Source of the DNA: Rhizobiales bacterium TNE-4
GTDB lineage: Bacteria > Pseudomonadota > Alphaproteobacteria > Rhizobiales > Beijerinckiaceae
Assembly: GCA_019083985.1 (NCBI GenBank)
Contig: JAHRCV010000001.1
Span: 62,001 to 126,000 of the forward strand
Direction of reading: 5' to 3'
DNA: 64,000 bases
Below the pieces are notes generated by a model. The model saw nothing but the letters and a program-made list of their open reading frames with translations. It had not been told where the DNA came from and ran no database searches. Positions 51,033 through 60,440 of the stretch are shown in pieces; position 1 is the first letter of the stretch, and each line of letters starts with the position of its first letter. A program made the position numbers and the translations under genes.

Positions 51033-51530
51033 ATGAGTGCTGTCGATGTCAGCCTGCTACTCATGTTTCTGGCTTTGCCCGGATTGTTCCTCCTTGCCGG
51101 AATTTATGACGTCCTGACAACACGGATTCCTGATTGGATCAGTGTCTTACTCATCGTCTTTTTCTGCCTCTATGCGTGGTTGCAAAGCTTTACATGGGCG
51201 AATTTCGGCCTTCATTGGGGTGTCGCATTCATCGTTTTCGTTGCAGGCTTTGTGGCCTTCACATTACGATGGATGGGGGGCGGCGACGGTAAGCTTGCAA
51301 GCGCAGGTGCGCTCTGGTTTGGACCTGATTTGGCGCCCTCTTTCATTATCTTATCGTTCATGTTCGGCGGCCTATTAGTGTTGGCCGTCTATGTGATGCG
51401 ATCAATCACACTCCCAAACATCGTCCAGCAACAAAGCTGGCTCATGCGCTGGATCAAAGGAGGTGAGGGCCTACCTTTTGGACTGGCTATGGCCGGTGCG
51501 GTTTTTGCGCTCCTCTATATTGAACATTGA
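51033..51530 (+). CDS. cpaA: Prepilin peptidase CpaA/TadV
   Basis: Membrane aspartic protease that processes Flp prepilin. Seen: the two catalytic aspartates, Asp26 in YDVLTTRIPDW and Asp85 in RWMGGGDGKLASAGALWFG, set among about five hydrophobic segments. It is short (165 residues) and lacks the methylase domain, as usual for CpaA. ATG 51033 was chosen; in-frame starts up to 50964 are possible. It follows flp by 80 bases. Confidence 0.9.
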   Translation: MSAVDVSLLLMFLALPGLFLLAGIYDVLTTRIPDWISVLLIVFFCLYAWLQSFTWANFGLHWGVAFIVFVAGFVAFTLRWMGGGDGKLASAGALWFGPDLAPSFIILSFMFGGLLVLAVYVMRSITLPNIVQQQSWLMRWIKGGEGLPFGLAMAGAVFALLYIEH

Positions 51531-51614
51531 AATAAGAAAATTTTAGGATTTTGTTGACGGATCATTTTACCTTTTCCGCCTAGTCTTGGCGTGTTGGAAA
51601 AGGCGTTTGTTGCG

Positions 51615-52379
51615 ATGAAAAAAAATCGTTTGATAATTTTGGCATGCGCTTTGGCGTTAGGCCTTACGGCTGGATTTTTCGTCCTCTCGCGCGATGGCGA
51701 GCCTGTTCAGGTATCTGAGAGGATTGTTGAAAAAGTCATTATTGACTCTGTGGAAGTTCTTGTTGCGCGCCAAGAAATCGCAGCAGGTTTCAACCTCGAT
51801 GCGGGCAATTTGAGCTGGCAGAGTTGGCCGATCGATGCATCGCGTGGACTCGTCACACGCACGGATCGACCAAATGCGATTGCGGAGATTTCAGGAGCAT
51901 TGGCGCGCCAAACCTTTGCATCGGGTGAGCCGATCCGCATGGATCGCATCCTCGACAAAGGGTCTCGCTTCATGTCCGTGATGCTGGCGCCCGGAAAGCG
52001 CGCGCTGGCTATTCCGCTTGACCAAACCGGTGGGACAACAGCGGGCGGCTTTGTTCTGCCTAATGATTATGTTGATGTCATCCGTGTCGAGAACGTGGCG
52101 CAAAAGGGAACGTCGAGCCAGATCATTCTCCGTAACGTGCGTGTGCTCGCAATCGGTCCAAACGTCGGCGAAAAAGCCGGTGAAAAAGTGGTTCTCGGCC
52201 AAACTGCCACACTTGAGCTTGATCCGGAGCAAGCCGAATTCCTTGTCTCTGCAATGCAAGGTGCAACCATCGTGTTGACCTTGCGCGGCATGGCGGAAAG
52301 CGGCGCAAAAAGCGGTTCAGAAAAGTCACAGCTCCCGACACGCACCATTATCCGTGCCGGTGTTGCAACCGCATTTTAG
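51615..52379 (+). CDS. cpaB: Flp pilus assembly protein CpaB/RcpC
   Basis: Periplasmic protein anchored by one N-terminal helix that associates with the Tad secretin. Seen: KKNRLIILACALALGLTAGFFV (anchor), a SAF domain beginning VEVLVARQEIAAGFNLDAGNLSWQSWP, then RALAIPLDQTGGTTAGGFVLPNDYVDVI, typical of CpaB. Length 254 residues from ATG 51615. A GTG at 51591 would add eight residues. Confidence 0.92.
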   Translation: MKKNRLIILACALALGLTAGFFVLSRDGEPVQVSERIVEKVIIDSVEVLVARQEIAAGFNLDAGNLSWQSWPIDASRGLVTRTDRPNAIAEISGALARQTFASGEPIRMDRILDKGSRFMSVMLAPGKRALAIPLDQTGGTTAGGFVLPNDYVDVIRVENVAQKGTSSQIILRNVRVLAIGPNVGEKAGEKVVLGQTATLELDPEQAEFLVSAMQGATIVLTLRGMAESGAKSGSEKSQLPTRTIIRAGVATAF

Positions 52380-52390
52380 GATGAAGCCCC

Positions 52391-53758
52391 ATGCGCCGTT
52401 TCCTGCTCGCCATCATGATCTTGACCGTTAGTCTCGGCGCACAAGTGCTGGCGCAGCAGGAGAATGCGCGGCGTGTTGATCTGGGCGTCGGCGGATCATT
52501 GGTGATTGATCTTCCCGCCGATGCACGCGAAATTTTTATTGGCAATCCGGCCATTGCCAATGCTGTGATCCGCTCACCGCGGAAACTTTATGTCATTGGA
52601 ACAGCCGAAGGACAAACCAACCTCTTCGCTATGGACGAGGATGGCCGTACCTTTGCTAATTTTGAAGTCACAGTAGGACGCGATTACAACACGCTGCGGC
52701 GGACACTGAAAACAGCTTTACCCGGAACGCAGGTCAATGTTGTCGTCGTCGGTGATACGATTGTTCTTACGGGAACGGTCGCCTCACCCCTTGAAGCGCA
52801 ACAAGCCGTTGATATAGCCGAAGGTTTTGCTAAGCGAAATCTGAATGCCCACGGGTCCGTCGTCAATTCGCTGACCATTCGCGGGCGCGATCAAGTCATG
52901 CTGAAAGTCATTGTTGCGGAAGTGCAGCGCAATGTTTTGAAGCAGTTAGGCGTCTCGCTGGACGGCAAATGGCAGATTGGCAATCTCGCCTTAAAGGGTG
53001 CATCTGGCTTTGCTTTAGCGAATGCGCCTGCCACCTTGGGTGGCGCATTTGGGGGTGACGCTGTCAATTTTACCGTCTCAGCGCTTGAGCGCAGTGGTGT
53101 CATGCGAACGCTCGCAGAACCCACCCTCACAGCGCTTTCCGGAGAAAGTGCAAACTTTCTTGCCGGTGGTGAAGTGCCGGTCGTTACAAATAACACATGC
53201 AGCCCCTCCGGTTGCCAAGCGCAATATGGTTACAAGAATGTGGGTGTATCGCTCAGCTTTAAGCCCACCGTTCTTTCGGAAGGCCGCATCAGTCTGCAGG
53301 TCTCGACGGAAGTCGCTGAAGTCGACAAGGAAAACGGGATTGCGGTGCAAGGCACGCTGGTAACAGCCTTCAAGACGCGACGTATGACAACCACCATCGA
53401 GCTTCCCTCAGGTGGCACATTAATGTCGGCGGGCCTAATGCAGAATAGATCAGGCAATATCATGAACGGAACACCGGGATTGATGAATATCCCGGTCGTA
53501 GGCGCTTTGTTTCGGTCGCGTGATTATCAGCGCCAGGAAACCGAACTGGTCATTATCGTTACGCCGTTCATTGCCAAGCCCATGAGCATGAACGAGGCAC
53601 AACGACCCGACAAGGGTTACGAAGATGTCTCTGACCCGGTGGGTTTTTTGGTCGGTCAAGCTAATCGCGTGACCAAAAAGCAAGCCGGTCAAGGAGATGT
53701 CACTGGCTCGCTGCCCACGCCGAGGCGCAAAGCGCTGCCGGGTTTCATCGTGGAGTGA
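52391..53758 (+). CDS. cpaC: Tad pilus secretin CpaC/RcpA
   Basis: Outer-membrane secretin through which the Flp pilus emerges. Seen: a signal peptide (MRRFLLAIMILTVSLGAQVLAQ), the N-terminal pilus-assembly domain (EIFIGNPAIANAVIRSPRKLYVIGTAEGQTNLF), a BON-like domain (VVVVGDTIVLTGTVASPLEAQQAVDIAEGF), and the secretin domain with LAEPTLTALSGESANFLAGGEVP and GTPGLMNIPVVGALFRSRDYQRQETELVIIVTP. Length 455 residues. It ends 5 bases before the cpaD ATG. Confidence 0.95.
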   Translation: MRRFLLAIMILTVSLGAQVLAQQENARRVDLGVGGSLVIDLPADAREIFIGNPAIANAVIRSPRKLYVIGTAEGQTNLFAMDEDGRTFANFEVTVGRDYNTLRRTLKTALPGTQVNVVVVGDTIVLTGTVASPLEAQQAVDIAEGFAKRNLNAHGSVVNSLTIRGRDQVMLKVIVAEVQRNVLKQLGVSLDGKWQIGNLALKGASGFALANAPATLGGAFGGDAVNFTVSALERSGVMRTLAEPTLTALSGESANFLAGGEVPVVTNNTCSPSGCQAQYGYKNVGVSLSFKPTVLSEGRISLQVSTEVAEVDKENGIAVQGTLVTAFKTRRMTTTIELPSGGTLMSAGLMQNRSGNIMNGTPGLMNIPVVGALFRSRDYQRQETELVIIVTPFIAKPMSMNEAQRPDKGYEDVSDPVGFLVGQANRVTKKQAGQGDVTGSLPTPRRKALPGFIVE

Positions 53759-53763
53759 ATGCC

Positions 53764-54402
53764 ATGATGAAGAGTATCAATCGTACGACCCTAACCCTCA
53801 TAGCTGCAGCCGCTCTGTCGGGCTGCGGTGGCCGCGAACAGAGTGACTTTTCCTACGGCTTTGCCGAACGCTATCCGCTTGGCCAACCGCGCATAGAACG
53901 TATTGATGTCGCAGCCGCCAATCCATCGCGCCAAGATGAAGCGCGGGTTGCCCGTTTGGGTCGTGACTTTGTCCGCAGTGGGGCCAAGACGATTGTGATT
54001 TTTGTCCCCCAATCTGGCCCCGGTGCTCTTTCATCGGGTCAATGGGTGAAGCAAGAACTCGTTGCCAATGGTGTCGGCGTGAGCCGCATTCAGTGGGATG
54101 CGCGCGATCTTCCGCTCGGAACCGTTCGCATTGCTTACTCGACACTGGCACTCAACCAAAAATGGACATGCAGCAATTTGCATGAAGATGTCCAGCAATA
54201 TGAAAACCAGACCGCCTACCTCAATCGGGAGTGGGCCAATTTCGGTTGCGCGTATCAATCGAACATGAAAGCGCAGGTCGATAATCCCAATGACTTTGTC
54301 CGGCCTCGTCCGGAAGGCAATATGGATGCCATTCGGGCTGCCGATGCTGTCCGTAGGGCGCGTACGGGCGCTGCGCCCCAAGCGCCAGCCCCAACGCCGT
54401 GA
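53764..54402 (+). CDS. cpaD: Tad pilus lipoprotein CpaD
   Basis: Outer-membrane-associated pilus assembly protein. Seen: a lipobox in TLTLIAAAALSGCGG near the N-terminus, RYPLGQPRIERIDVAA, and Cys pairs in LNQKWTCSNLHED and WANFGCAYQSNMKAQVDNPNDFVRPRP, the typical CpaD C-terminal block. Length 212 residues from ATG 53764. Its stop overlaps a possible GTG start of cpaE. Confidence 0.92.
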   Translation: MMKSINRTTLTLIAAAALSGCGGREQSDFSYGFAERYPLGQPRIERIDVAAANPSRQDEARVARLGRDFVRSGAKTIVIFVPQSGPGALSSGQWVKQELVANGVGVSRIQWDARDLPLGTVRIAYSTLALNQKWTCSNLHEDVQQYENQTAYLNREWANFGCAYQSNMKAQVDNPNDFVRPRPEGNMDAIRAADAVRRARTGAAPQAPAPTP

Positions 54403-54410
54403 GCGGATCC

Positions 54411-55670
54411 ATGCCGACTCATCAGGACACCGCTTTCGATCAGAGCGATATGAATATCGCACCGCTTCCACGGATCGCGGTGCAAATGTTCTGTTTGACA
54501 ACCGCCTTGCGCGATATTGCCGAAAAGGCTGCACAAGACAGGCGTATGGCGCGAACTCAATTACGCATCCAGATGGGTGGTGTAAACGCTGCGATCGAAG
54601 CCTACCGGAATGCACCAACGCCAAACCTGATCGTGGTTGAGTTTGGATTGGATGAAGTGGAAACGCTTCCTTATGCACTTGATGAGCTATCTCAACATTG
54701 TGATCCAGAAACGCGCGTTGTGTTGGTCGGACCTGTCAATGACGTTCAACTCTATCGCGAAGCGATCCGACGCGGTGTGAGTGACTATTTGGTCTTGCCG
54801 CTGTCGCCCATGGCGTTCATTGCCGCTTTAGCTGATCTCTTTAGGCCAAAGGCTGGGCAACATCTGGGGCGATGTGTCGCTTTCATCCCGGCGAAGGGTG
54901 GCTGCGGCTCATCAACAATTGCGCATAACATTGCATGGCTGACAGGGATGCGTCTGTCGACGCCAGCGATTCTTGTTGACGCCGATCTTGCTTTTGGCAC
55001 GGCAGCGCTCAATTTCAACCAAGATCCGCCAACCGGGCTTGCAGAGATCCTCTTCTCGCAGGAACGGGCTGATAGCAACATGATTGAACGCAGCCTCAGT
55101 AAGGTTTCCGACAGTCTTTCCCTGCTCTCAGCCTCATCGAGCATTGAGCGGTCATTGGATCCCCCCGTGTCGTCCTTTGACGATGTGATTGATGCCCTCC
55201 GATTAATTGCGCCCATCACGATCATTGATCTTCCACACCAATGGTCAGGGTGGGTCCAGCGTGTGGTGGCCGCCTGTGATGACTTGATCGTGATCGCCGA
55301 GCCGGAGCTGGCGAGCCTGCGGAGCGCCAAACAGATTATCGATCATGCCATTCGTATGCGCACCCATGATCGCCCATTGGCGCTTTTGGTCAACAAAGTG
55401 GGCGTTCCCAAGCGCCCAGAAATACCGCTTGTTGAGTTCTTCAAACCCTTTGGGACCATTCCTCAATTTTCCGTTCCCTTTGATTCCAACTTGTTTGGGA
55501 CGGCTGCCAATAATGGCCAGATGATCTTTGAAACGGGTGCGCCGGCATCGTTAGAAAAGACATTGATGGATGTAGCGAGATTTGTGACCGGCCGCACTGC
55601 GATGGAGCAGCCCAAAGGAAAAAAGCCAATCGCGGATCTACTCAACCGTTTTGTCTCCTTCCGCCGATAG
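54411..55670 (+). CDS. cpaE: Tad pilus assembly ATPase-like protein CpaE/TadZ
   Basis: ParA/MinD-family protein that localises the Tad machine to its site in the cell. Seen: an N-terminal receiver-like domain (LIVVEFGLDEVETLPYALDEL, VVLVGPVNDVQLYREAIRRGVSDYLVLPLS), then a deviant Walker A KGGCGSST (about 162-169) and PAILVDADLAFGTAALNF. Length 419 residues. GTG 54399, overlapping the cpaD stop as GTGA, is an alternative start. Confidence 0.92.
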   Translation: MPTHQDTAFDQSDMNIAPLPRIAVQMFCLTTALRDIAEKAAQDRRMARTQLRIQMGGVNAAIEAYRNAPTPNLIVVEFGLDEVETLPYALDELSQHCDPETRVVLVGPVNDVQLYREAIRRGVSDYLVLPLSPMAFIAALADLFRPKAGQHLGRCVAFIPAKGGCGSSTIAHNIAWLTGMRLSTPAILVDADLAFGTAALNFNQDPPTGLAEILFSQERADSNMIERSLSKVSDSLSLLSASSSIERSLDPPVSSFDDVIDALRLIAPITIIDLPHQWSGWVQRVVAACDDLIVIAEPELASLRSAKQIIDHAIRMRTHDRPLALLVNKVGVPKRPEIPLVEFFKPFGTIPQFSVPFDSNLFGTAANNGQMIFETGAPASLEKTLMDVARFVTGRTAMEQPKGKKPIADLLNRFVSFRR

Positions 55671-55679
55671 GCGAACGAT

Positions 55680-57101
55680 ATGTTTGGAAAACGTGGCCCA
55701 GCGAAAATTATTATTTCGATCGATAAAAAAGCGATTGCGGGTGACATAAACTCTCATTCGCATAGCCAGGGCGATATTAGTGCTCCTGATAAGAACAAGT
55801 CAGAAATCAGTGAAAACTATTTCTTGATCAAGACCGTTATTCTGAATGCGCTGATCGATGCCATCGACATCGTAAAGCTTGACCGGTTGGATGCTGTCAC
55901 GGCGCGCGAAGAGCTGCGTGACGTAGCGAATGAAATATTTTCCGTTAAGAATATTGTTCTGTCGATGGCTGAACAGGAACAGATGCTGGATGACATCTGT
56001 AATGATATTCTCGGATTCGGGCCTTTAGAGCCTCTTCTGGCGCGCGACGATATTGCCGACATCATGATTAATGGCCCCAGCCAGGCTTTTATCGAGGTTA
56101 ATGGGCGGATTGAACTAGTCAGTCTACGATTCCGAGATGGCTCGCATCTCCTCAACATTTGCCAGCGGATCGTCGGTCAAGTGGGTCGGCGTGTTGACGA
56201 GAATTCTCCGATTTGTGATGCCCGCCTCCTTGATGGATCACGCGTCAATGTCATCGGGCCGCCGCTTGCGATTGATGGCGCAACGCTAACCATTCGAAAA
56301 TTCAAGAAAGACAAATTGACATTGGAAAACCTGGTTCGGTTTGGCTCAATGCCACGCTGCGTCGCTAATCTTCTCGCGATCATCGGGCTTGTCCGCTGCA
56401 ATGTGATCATTTCAGGTGGTACAGGTTCAGGTAAAACCACGATGTTGAACTGCCTCTCAGGGCAAATCGATTCGTCAGAACGCATTATTACGTGCGAAGA
56501 CGCAGCCGAATTACAATTGCAACAACCTCACGTCGTCAGACTTGAGACGCGACCCCGAAGCCTTGAAGGGACGGGTGAGGTGACGATGCGCGATTTGGTT
56601 AAGAATTGTCTTCGTATGCGTCCAGAGCGCATTATTGTTGGCGAAGTGCGCGGGCCAGAAGCTTTTGATCTTTTGCAGGCGATGAATACAGGTCACGACG
56701 GATCCATGGGAACGCTTCACGCCAATAGTCCACGTGAAGCCCTTTCGCGTATTGAATCGATGATTACTATGGGGGGCTTTACGCTGCCGCAAAAAACAAT
56801 TCGTGAAATGATTTGTGGATCGGTTGATATCATTGTTCAGGCGGCACGCTTACGCGATGGCTCGCGACGGGTTACCCACATTACAGAAGTGGTGGGACTG
56901 GAAGGAGAGACTATCCTCTTGCAGGATTTAGTTCTTTATAAAATTGAAGGCGAAGATAAAAACGGCAAAATCATTGGACGTCATGTATCAACAGGCATTG
57001 GTCGTCCACGCTTTTGGGATCGAGCGCGTTATTTTAACAAGGAAATCGAGTTGGCAGCGGCCTTGGACGAATTGCAATCCTTAGCGGTTGTGGAGGCCTA
57101 G
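55680..57101 (+). CDS. cpaF: Tad pilus secretion ATPase CpaF/TadA
   Basis: Hexameric secretion ATPase that powers pilus extension. Seen: an N-terminal region with [23 protein letters not shown] (111-133), Walker [10 protein letters not shown] (246-254), the Asp/His boxes with [21 protein letters not shown], Walker [35 protein letters not shown], and a closing region [19 protein letters not shown]. Length 473 residues. It begins 9 bases after cpaE. Confidence 0.95.
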   Translation: MFGKRGPAKIIISIDKKAIAGDINSHSHSQGDISAPDKNKSEISENYFLIKTVILNALIDAIDIVKLDRLDAVTAREELRDVANEIFSVKNIVLSMAEQEQMLDDICNDILGFGPLEPLLARDDIADIMINGPSQAFIEVNGRIELVSLRFRDGSHLLNICQRIVGQVGRRVDENSPICDARLLDGSRVNVIGPPLAIDGATLTIRKFKKDKLTLENLVRFGSMPRCVANLLAIIGLVRCNVIISGGTGSGKTTMLNCLSGQIDSSERIITCEDAAELQLQQPHVVRLETRPRSLEGTGEVTMRDLVKNCLRMRPERIIVGEVRGPEAFDLLQAMNTGHDGSMGTLHANSPREALSRIESMITMGGFTLPQKTIREMICGSVDIIVQAARLRDGSRRVTHITEVVGLEGETILLQDLVLYKIEGEDKNGKIIGRHVSTGIGRPRFWDRARYFNKEIELAAALDELQSLAVVEA

Positions 57102-57106
57102 TGCCT

Positions 57107-58057
57107 ATGATGGCCGCCATCATTATCGCTGTTTGTGTTGGCGCAATCGCCTATGTCTTGATGGCGATGATGGAAGAGCGTACGGCATTAAAAAAGCGTG
57201 TTTCATTTGTGGCTGATGGTCGGCTTAACGCGACTGTGTCTTCGCTGGATAAAGAGCGGATTATTGCGCGGCTTCAAAAAGAGCAAAAAGAGCAGAAGGG
57301 CACAAAGCATAAAAAGAATAATTTTGATGCGTTGATTGAGCAATCGGGAATAGCAAAGTCAAAAACACAAGTGATTATCGCCAGCGGCCTCTTAGGCGTA
57401 GCGATATTCATTGTGGCGCTGTTAGGTCTCGGCAATATGATTTTTGCTTGCCTATCAGGTCTTGTGGCGGCCATCCTTATTCCGCGTATTGTGTTTTCAA
57501 TATTGATTGCGAAGCGTGAGCAGGCTTTCATGAATGAGCTGCCCAACGCATTGGATATCTTAAGTCGTGGTCTGCGTGGTGGAATGCCATTGGGCACTTG
57601 CATAAGGCAGATCGCAGAAGCGACGTCGGATCCGCTCAAGACGGAGTTCGCACATGTTATTGATCTCCATAAACTCGGATTACCACTCGCTGAAGCCATC
57701 AAGCGTATGCCGGATCGTATCGATCTGATGGATCTAAGATTCTTCACCATTGTTATTGAAATTCAGCAGCGGTCCGGCGGCAATCTGTCGGAGATTATCG
57801 AAAACATATCGGGTGTCATTCGTGGCCGAAAAGAAATGAAGGCCAAGATCAGAGCTCTGATCTCAGAGGCCAAGACGTCGTCAATCATTATTGGCATCGT
57901 TCCGGCCTTCTTTTCACTACTAAGCTTTTGGTCAGATCCAAAAGCGTTCAGCCGCTTCTGGACAGAACCTCTGGGGCAAATCTTAATGATTGTCGCGCTG
58001 CTCTTTTATGTGGTTGGCATTTCTCTCTTTATGAAGATTTCACGAGTGAAAGTATGA
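57107..58057 (+). CDS. tadB: Tad inner-membrane platform protein TadB
   Basis: Polytopic platform protein of the Tad system (GspF/PilC superfamily). Seen: an N-terminal membrane helix, a Lys-rich cytoplasmic stretch (RLQKEQKEQKGTKHKKN), two central helices, the T2SSF domain ELPNALDILSRGLRGGMPLGTCIRQIAEATSDPL and FFTIVIEIQQRSGGNLSEIIENI, and C-terminal helices. Length 316 residues from ATG 57107. GTG 57101, overlapping the cpaF stop by one base, is possible. Its stop overlaps the tadC start (ATGA). Confidence 0.92.
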   Translation: MMAAIIIAVCVGAIAYVLMAMMEERTALKKRVSFVADGRLNATVSSLDKERIIARLQKEQKEQKGTKHKKNNFDALIEQSGIAKSKTQVIIASGLLGVAIFIVALLGLGNMIFACLSGLVAAILIPRIVFSILIAKREQAFMNELPNALDILSRGLRGGMPLGTCIRQIAEATSDPLKTEFAHVIDLHKLGLPLAEAIKRMPDRIDLMDLRFFTIVIEIQQRSGGNLSEIIENISGVIRGRKEMKAKIRALISEAKTSSIIIGIVPAFFSLLSFWSDPKAFSRFWTEPLGQILMIVALLFYVVGISLFMKISRVKV

Positions 58058-59007
58058 GCGCTGATATTTTAAATGCGCTCACTCTCTGGGGGCCAAAATT
58101 GATTGCTATTCTTGCAATCACTGCGGTTGCCTATGTTGTAATTGAGGGGCTGACTGAAAAGAAAGCGATGAACAGCCGGATCAAGGCGGTTCTTGTCGAG
58201 CGTGATCGTATTCGTGCGCGGGAACGCGGCAAGCTATCGGGCTCTGAGCCCGATACTGCCATGTTGGCGGCGCTGAGCGAAATCGCCAATCGCGCTAAAT
58301 TGACACTATGGCTTTTGGATGCGGAGACGCAGCAAAAGCTAGTCCGCGCGGGTTATCGCGACACAAGCGCACGGTCTATATTTCTAGCCTTGCGACTCTT
58401 GAGTATTGCCGGCCTTTCGCTTGGATTTATTGGCTATTGCCTTCTCAACGATTCATTGACGTGGTTGGCCGGGACGCCTTTGGCGGCGTTGATCGGCCTT
58501 CGTTTGAGTACCTATATGCTTGAACGTCGTATAGCCGAACGCGATCGTGAAATGAATGATTGCGCGCCAGATATCATTGATCTTCTGACCGTCTGTGTTG
58601 AGTCCGGTATGTCCATCGAGCACGCCATGCAGCGTGTTGCAGAGGAAATGGGGCCACGGAGTGATATTGTCGCTGATGAATTGGGCCTCACGACGGCGGA
58701 ACTTGCTTATGTGCCCCGTCGGAGTGATGCTTTTACCAATCTAGGTCAACGCACCAACGCAAAATCAATTCAAGATCTCTGTATTTCACTGGTACAGGCC
58801 GATACCTATGGCACATCGATCGGCATGACGTTGCGCATGCAAAGCATTGAGGCAAGAAAATTGCGTCAATTGGAAGCGGAACGGAAGGCTTTGAGCATAC
58901 CACCCAAGTTAAGTTTGGTGATGGTGATTTTCTTTATGCCTGTGATCTTCATCGTGATGCTATATCCAACCCTATCGGGCATGGCTGATATTCAATTTGG
59001 CTTCTGA
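58054..59007 (+). CDS. tadC: Tad inner-membrane platform protein TadC
   Basis: Second platform protein, partner of TadB. Seen: an N-terminal helix, ARSIFLALRLLSIAGLSLGFIGYCLL, the T2SSF block DCAPDIIDLLTVCVESGMSIEHAMQRVAEEMG and LCISLVQADTYGTSIGMTLRMQSIEARKLRQLEAE, and the C-terminal KLSLVMVIFFMPVIFIVMLYP helix. Length 317 residues; ATG 58054 lies in the four-base overlap with tadB. It is the last recognisable Tad gene; no tadD, tadE or tadF follows. Confidence 0.92.
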   Translation: MSADILNALTLWGPKLIAILAITAVAYVVIEGLTEKKAMNSRIKAVLVERDRIRARERGKLSGSEPDTAMLAALSEIANRAKLTLWLLDAETQQKLVRAGYRDTSARSIFLALRLLSIAGLSLGFIGYCLLNDSLTWLAGTPLAALIGLRLSTYMLERRIAERDREMNDCAPDIIDLLTVCVESGMSIEHAMQRVAEEMGPRSDIVADELGLTTAELAYVPRRSDAFTNLGQRTNAKSIQDLCISLVQADTYGTSIGMTLRMQSIEARKLRQLEAERKALSIPPKLSLVMVIFFMPVIFIVMLYPTLSGMADIQFGF

Positions 59008-59060
59008 GGAGGCCTTGGCGTCTGGCCCGCTGCCGCTATGATGGGGTAGTTAGGGCTTTG

Positions 59061-59840
59061 ATGATGCAGACAACAGATGACGAGTGGGAGCGCTATGCGC
59101 GCCATATTGTGCTGCCAGAGATTGGCGGGCCAGGGCAGGCGGCGCTGAAAAAGGCGCGCGTTCTGGTGATTGGTGCGGGCGGCTTGGGTGCGCCGCTCTT
59201 GCTCTACTTGGCTGCAGCGGGCATCGGAACGCTTGGTGTTGCGGATGACGACAGCGTATCCCTGTCCAATCTGCAGCGTCAGGTGCTGTTTAAGACTGAC
59301 GATATCGGATTGCCGAAAGCTGAGACGGCCTGCGTGGCCTTGCAAGGGCTTAATCCCCATGGCCGCTATCAGCCGCACGCATTGCGGGTCACACCTGATA
59401 ATCTCATGGCGCTCCTTGAGGCATATGATGTCGTCGCGGACGGGAGCGATAATTTTGAGACGCGCTATGCCGTGTCTGACGCGTGCTTCTATGCAAAAAA
59501 GCCTTTGGTCACGGCTGCACTCGGGCGCTTTGATGCAACACTTACGACGATCAAGGCGCATGAGAGTGGAGCAGATGGAACGCCCAATCCCACATGGCGC
59601 TGTCTCTATCCATCGCCTCCGCCAGCCGGCAGCATCCCCGCCTGTGCCGAAGCAGGTGTGCTCGGGGCGCTGGCAGGGGTTATGGGCAGCTTGATGGCGA
59701 TGGAGGTGATCCGGTGCATCGTGCCTTTTGGGCGCGATCTTGTCGGCCGCGTCCTGATGGTCGACGCACGCGACATGCGATTTGATAATTTTAATTATTC
59801 ATGGGATCCGCATAACCCGCTGAACGGAAAGTTTGGTTGA
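59061..59840 (+). CDS. ThiF/MoeB/HesA-family adenylyltransferase, zinc cysteines missing
   Basis: E1-like enzyme that adenylates the C-terminal glycine of a small sulfur-carrier protein such as MoaD or ThiS. Seen: RYARHIVLPEIGGPGQAAL, nucleotide loop VLVIGAGGLGAPLLLYLAAAGIG, SNLQRQVLF, VADGSDNFETRY and IPACAEAGVLGALAGVMGSLMAMEV. The MoeB zinc site is degraded: CxxC is TWRC here, and the C-terminal CxxC is absent. Length 259 residues. It may serve molybdopterin synthesis for the Mo enzyme upstream, but that is a guess. It follows tadC by 53 bases. Confidence 0.87.
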   Translation: MMQTTDDEWERYARHIVLPEIGGPGQAALKKARVLVIGAGGLGAPLLLYLAAAGIGTLGVADDDSVSLSNLQRQVLFKTDDIGLPKAETACVALQGLNPHGRYQPHALRVTPDNLMALLEAYDVVADGSDNFETRYAVSDACFYAKKPLVTAALGRFDATLTTIKAHESGADGTPNPTWRCLYPSPPPAGSIPACAEAGVLGALAGVMGSLMAMEVIRCIVPFGRDLVGRVLMVDARDMRFDNFNYSWDPHNPLNGKFG

Positions 59841-59897
59841 CGGAGCCAAGCCGAAGTCTAAATGATCGGGCAGTGATTCGTTTTTGAGGGGTCTATC

Positions 59898-60374
59898 ATG
59901 ATCAAGTCATTCGCTCTCGGCGTTGCCGCTGCGGCAGTCGTCGCGTTCATCACTCCGGCTTCGGCCCAGAATCTGCAGGTTGGTGTTCTGCAGTGCGACG
60001 TTTCGAAGGGTACAAGCCTTTTCGTCGAGCAGAAGCAGTCGATGCGCTGTGTCTTCAAGCGTACGGATGGCACCACCGAGCGTTACGGCGGCCGCATTAA
60101 GGAATATGGCCTCTCGCTGGGTAATCCTGGTCCGGCTCATCTCGTATGGGGCGTGTTCGCTCCCTCCAAGGGTATGCCGGCTGGTGCGCTCGCGGGTGGC
60201 TATGGTGGCGTGACCGCGGGTGCTTCGCTCGGTGTCGGCATGGGCGCCAACGTGCTCGTCGGTGGTTTGAAGCGCTCGTTCACGCTGCAGCCGATTTCGA
60301 TGGATGGCATGCAGGGCACGAACCTCGCGCTCGGTGTTGCCAGCGTCAGCCTCTGGGTTCCGAAGCAGAACTAA
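59898..60374 (+). CDS. Secreted DUF992 protein
   Basis: An exported protein of the DUF992 family, common in Rhizobiales and of unknown function. Seen: a signal peptide (MIKSFALGVAAAAVVAFITPASAQ), then LQVGVLQCDVSKGTSLFVEQKQSMRCVF with two cysteines, YGGRIKEYGLSLGNPGPAHLVWGVFAPS and the Gly-rich GALAGGYGGVTAGASLGVGMGANVLVGG. The base composition is strongly codon-biased (CGTT/CTCG-rich), suggesting good expression. Length 158 residues. It ends at a strong terminator. Confidence 0.9.
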   Translation: MIKSFALGVAAAAVVAFITPASAQNLQVGVLQCDVSKGTSLFVEQKQSMRCVFKRTDGTTERYGGRIKEYGLSLGNPGPAHLVWGVFAPSKGMPAGALAGGYGGVTAGASLGVGMGANVLVGGLKRSFTLQPISMDGMQGTNLALGVASVSLWVPKQN

Positions 60375-60391
60375 GCTTCACGACATCCAAG

Positions 60392-60420
60392 AAAAAGCCG
60401 CCCTTCGGGGCGGCTTTTTT
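60392..60420. terminator. Bidirectional rho-independent terminator between the DUF992 gene and pheT
   Basis: AAAAAGCCGCCC / GGGCGGCTTTTTT with a TTCG tetraloop. A-runs and T-runs on both sides serve the two convergent genes. Confidence 0.93.
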
Positions 60421-60440
60421 ATTGCGAAGCGGCAAGATGT

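Noticed and set aside
51554-51586. TTGACG followed by TAGTCT upstream of cpaB as a promoter
   Set aside because: The spacing of 21 bases is outside the normal range for a -35/-10 pair.
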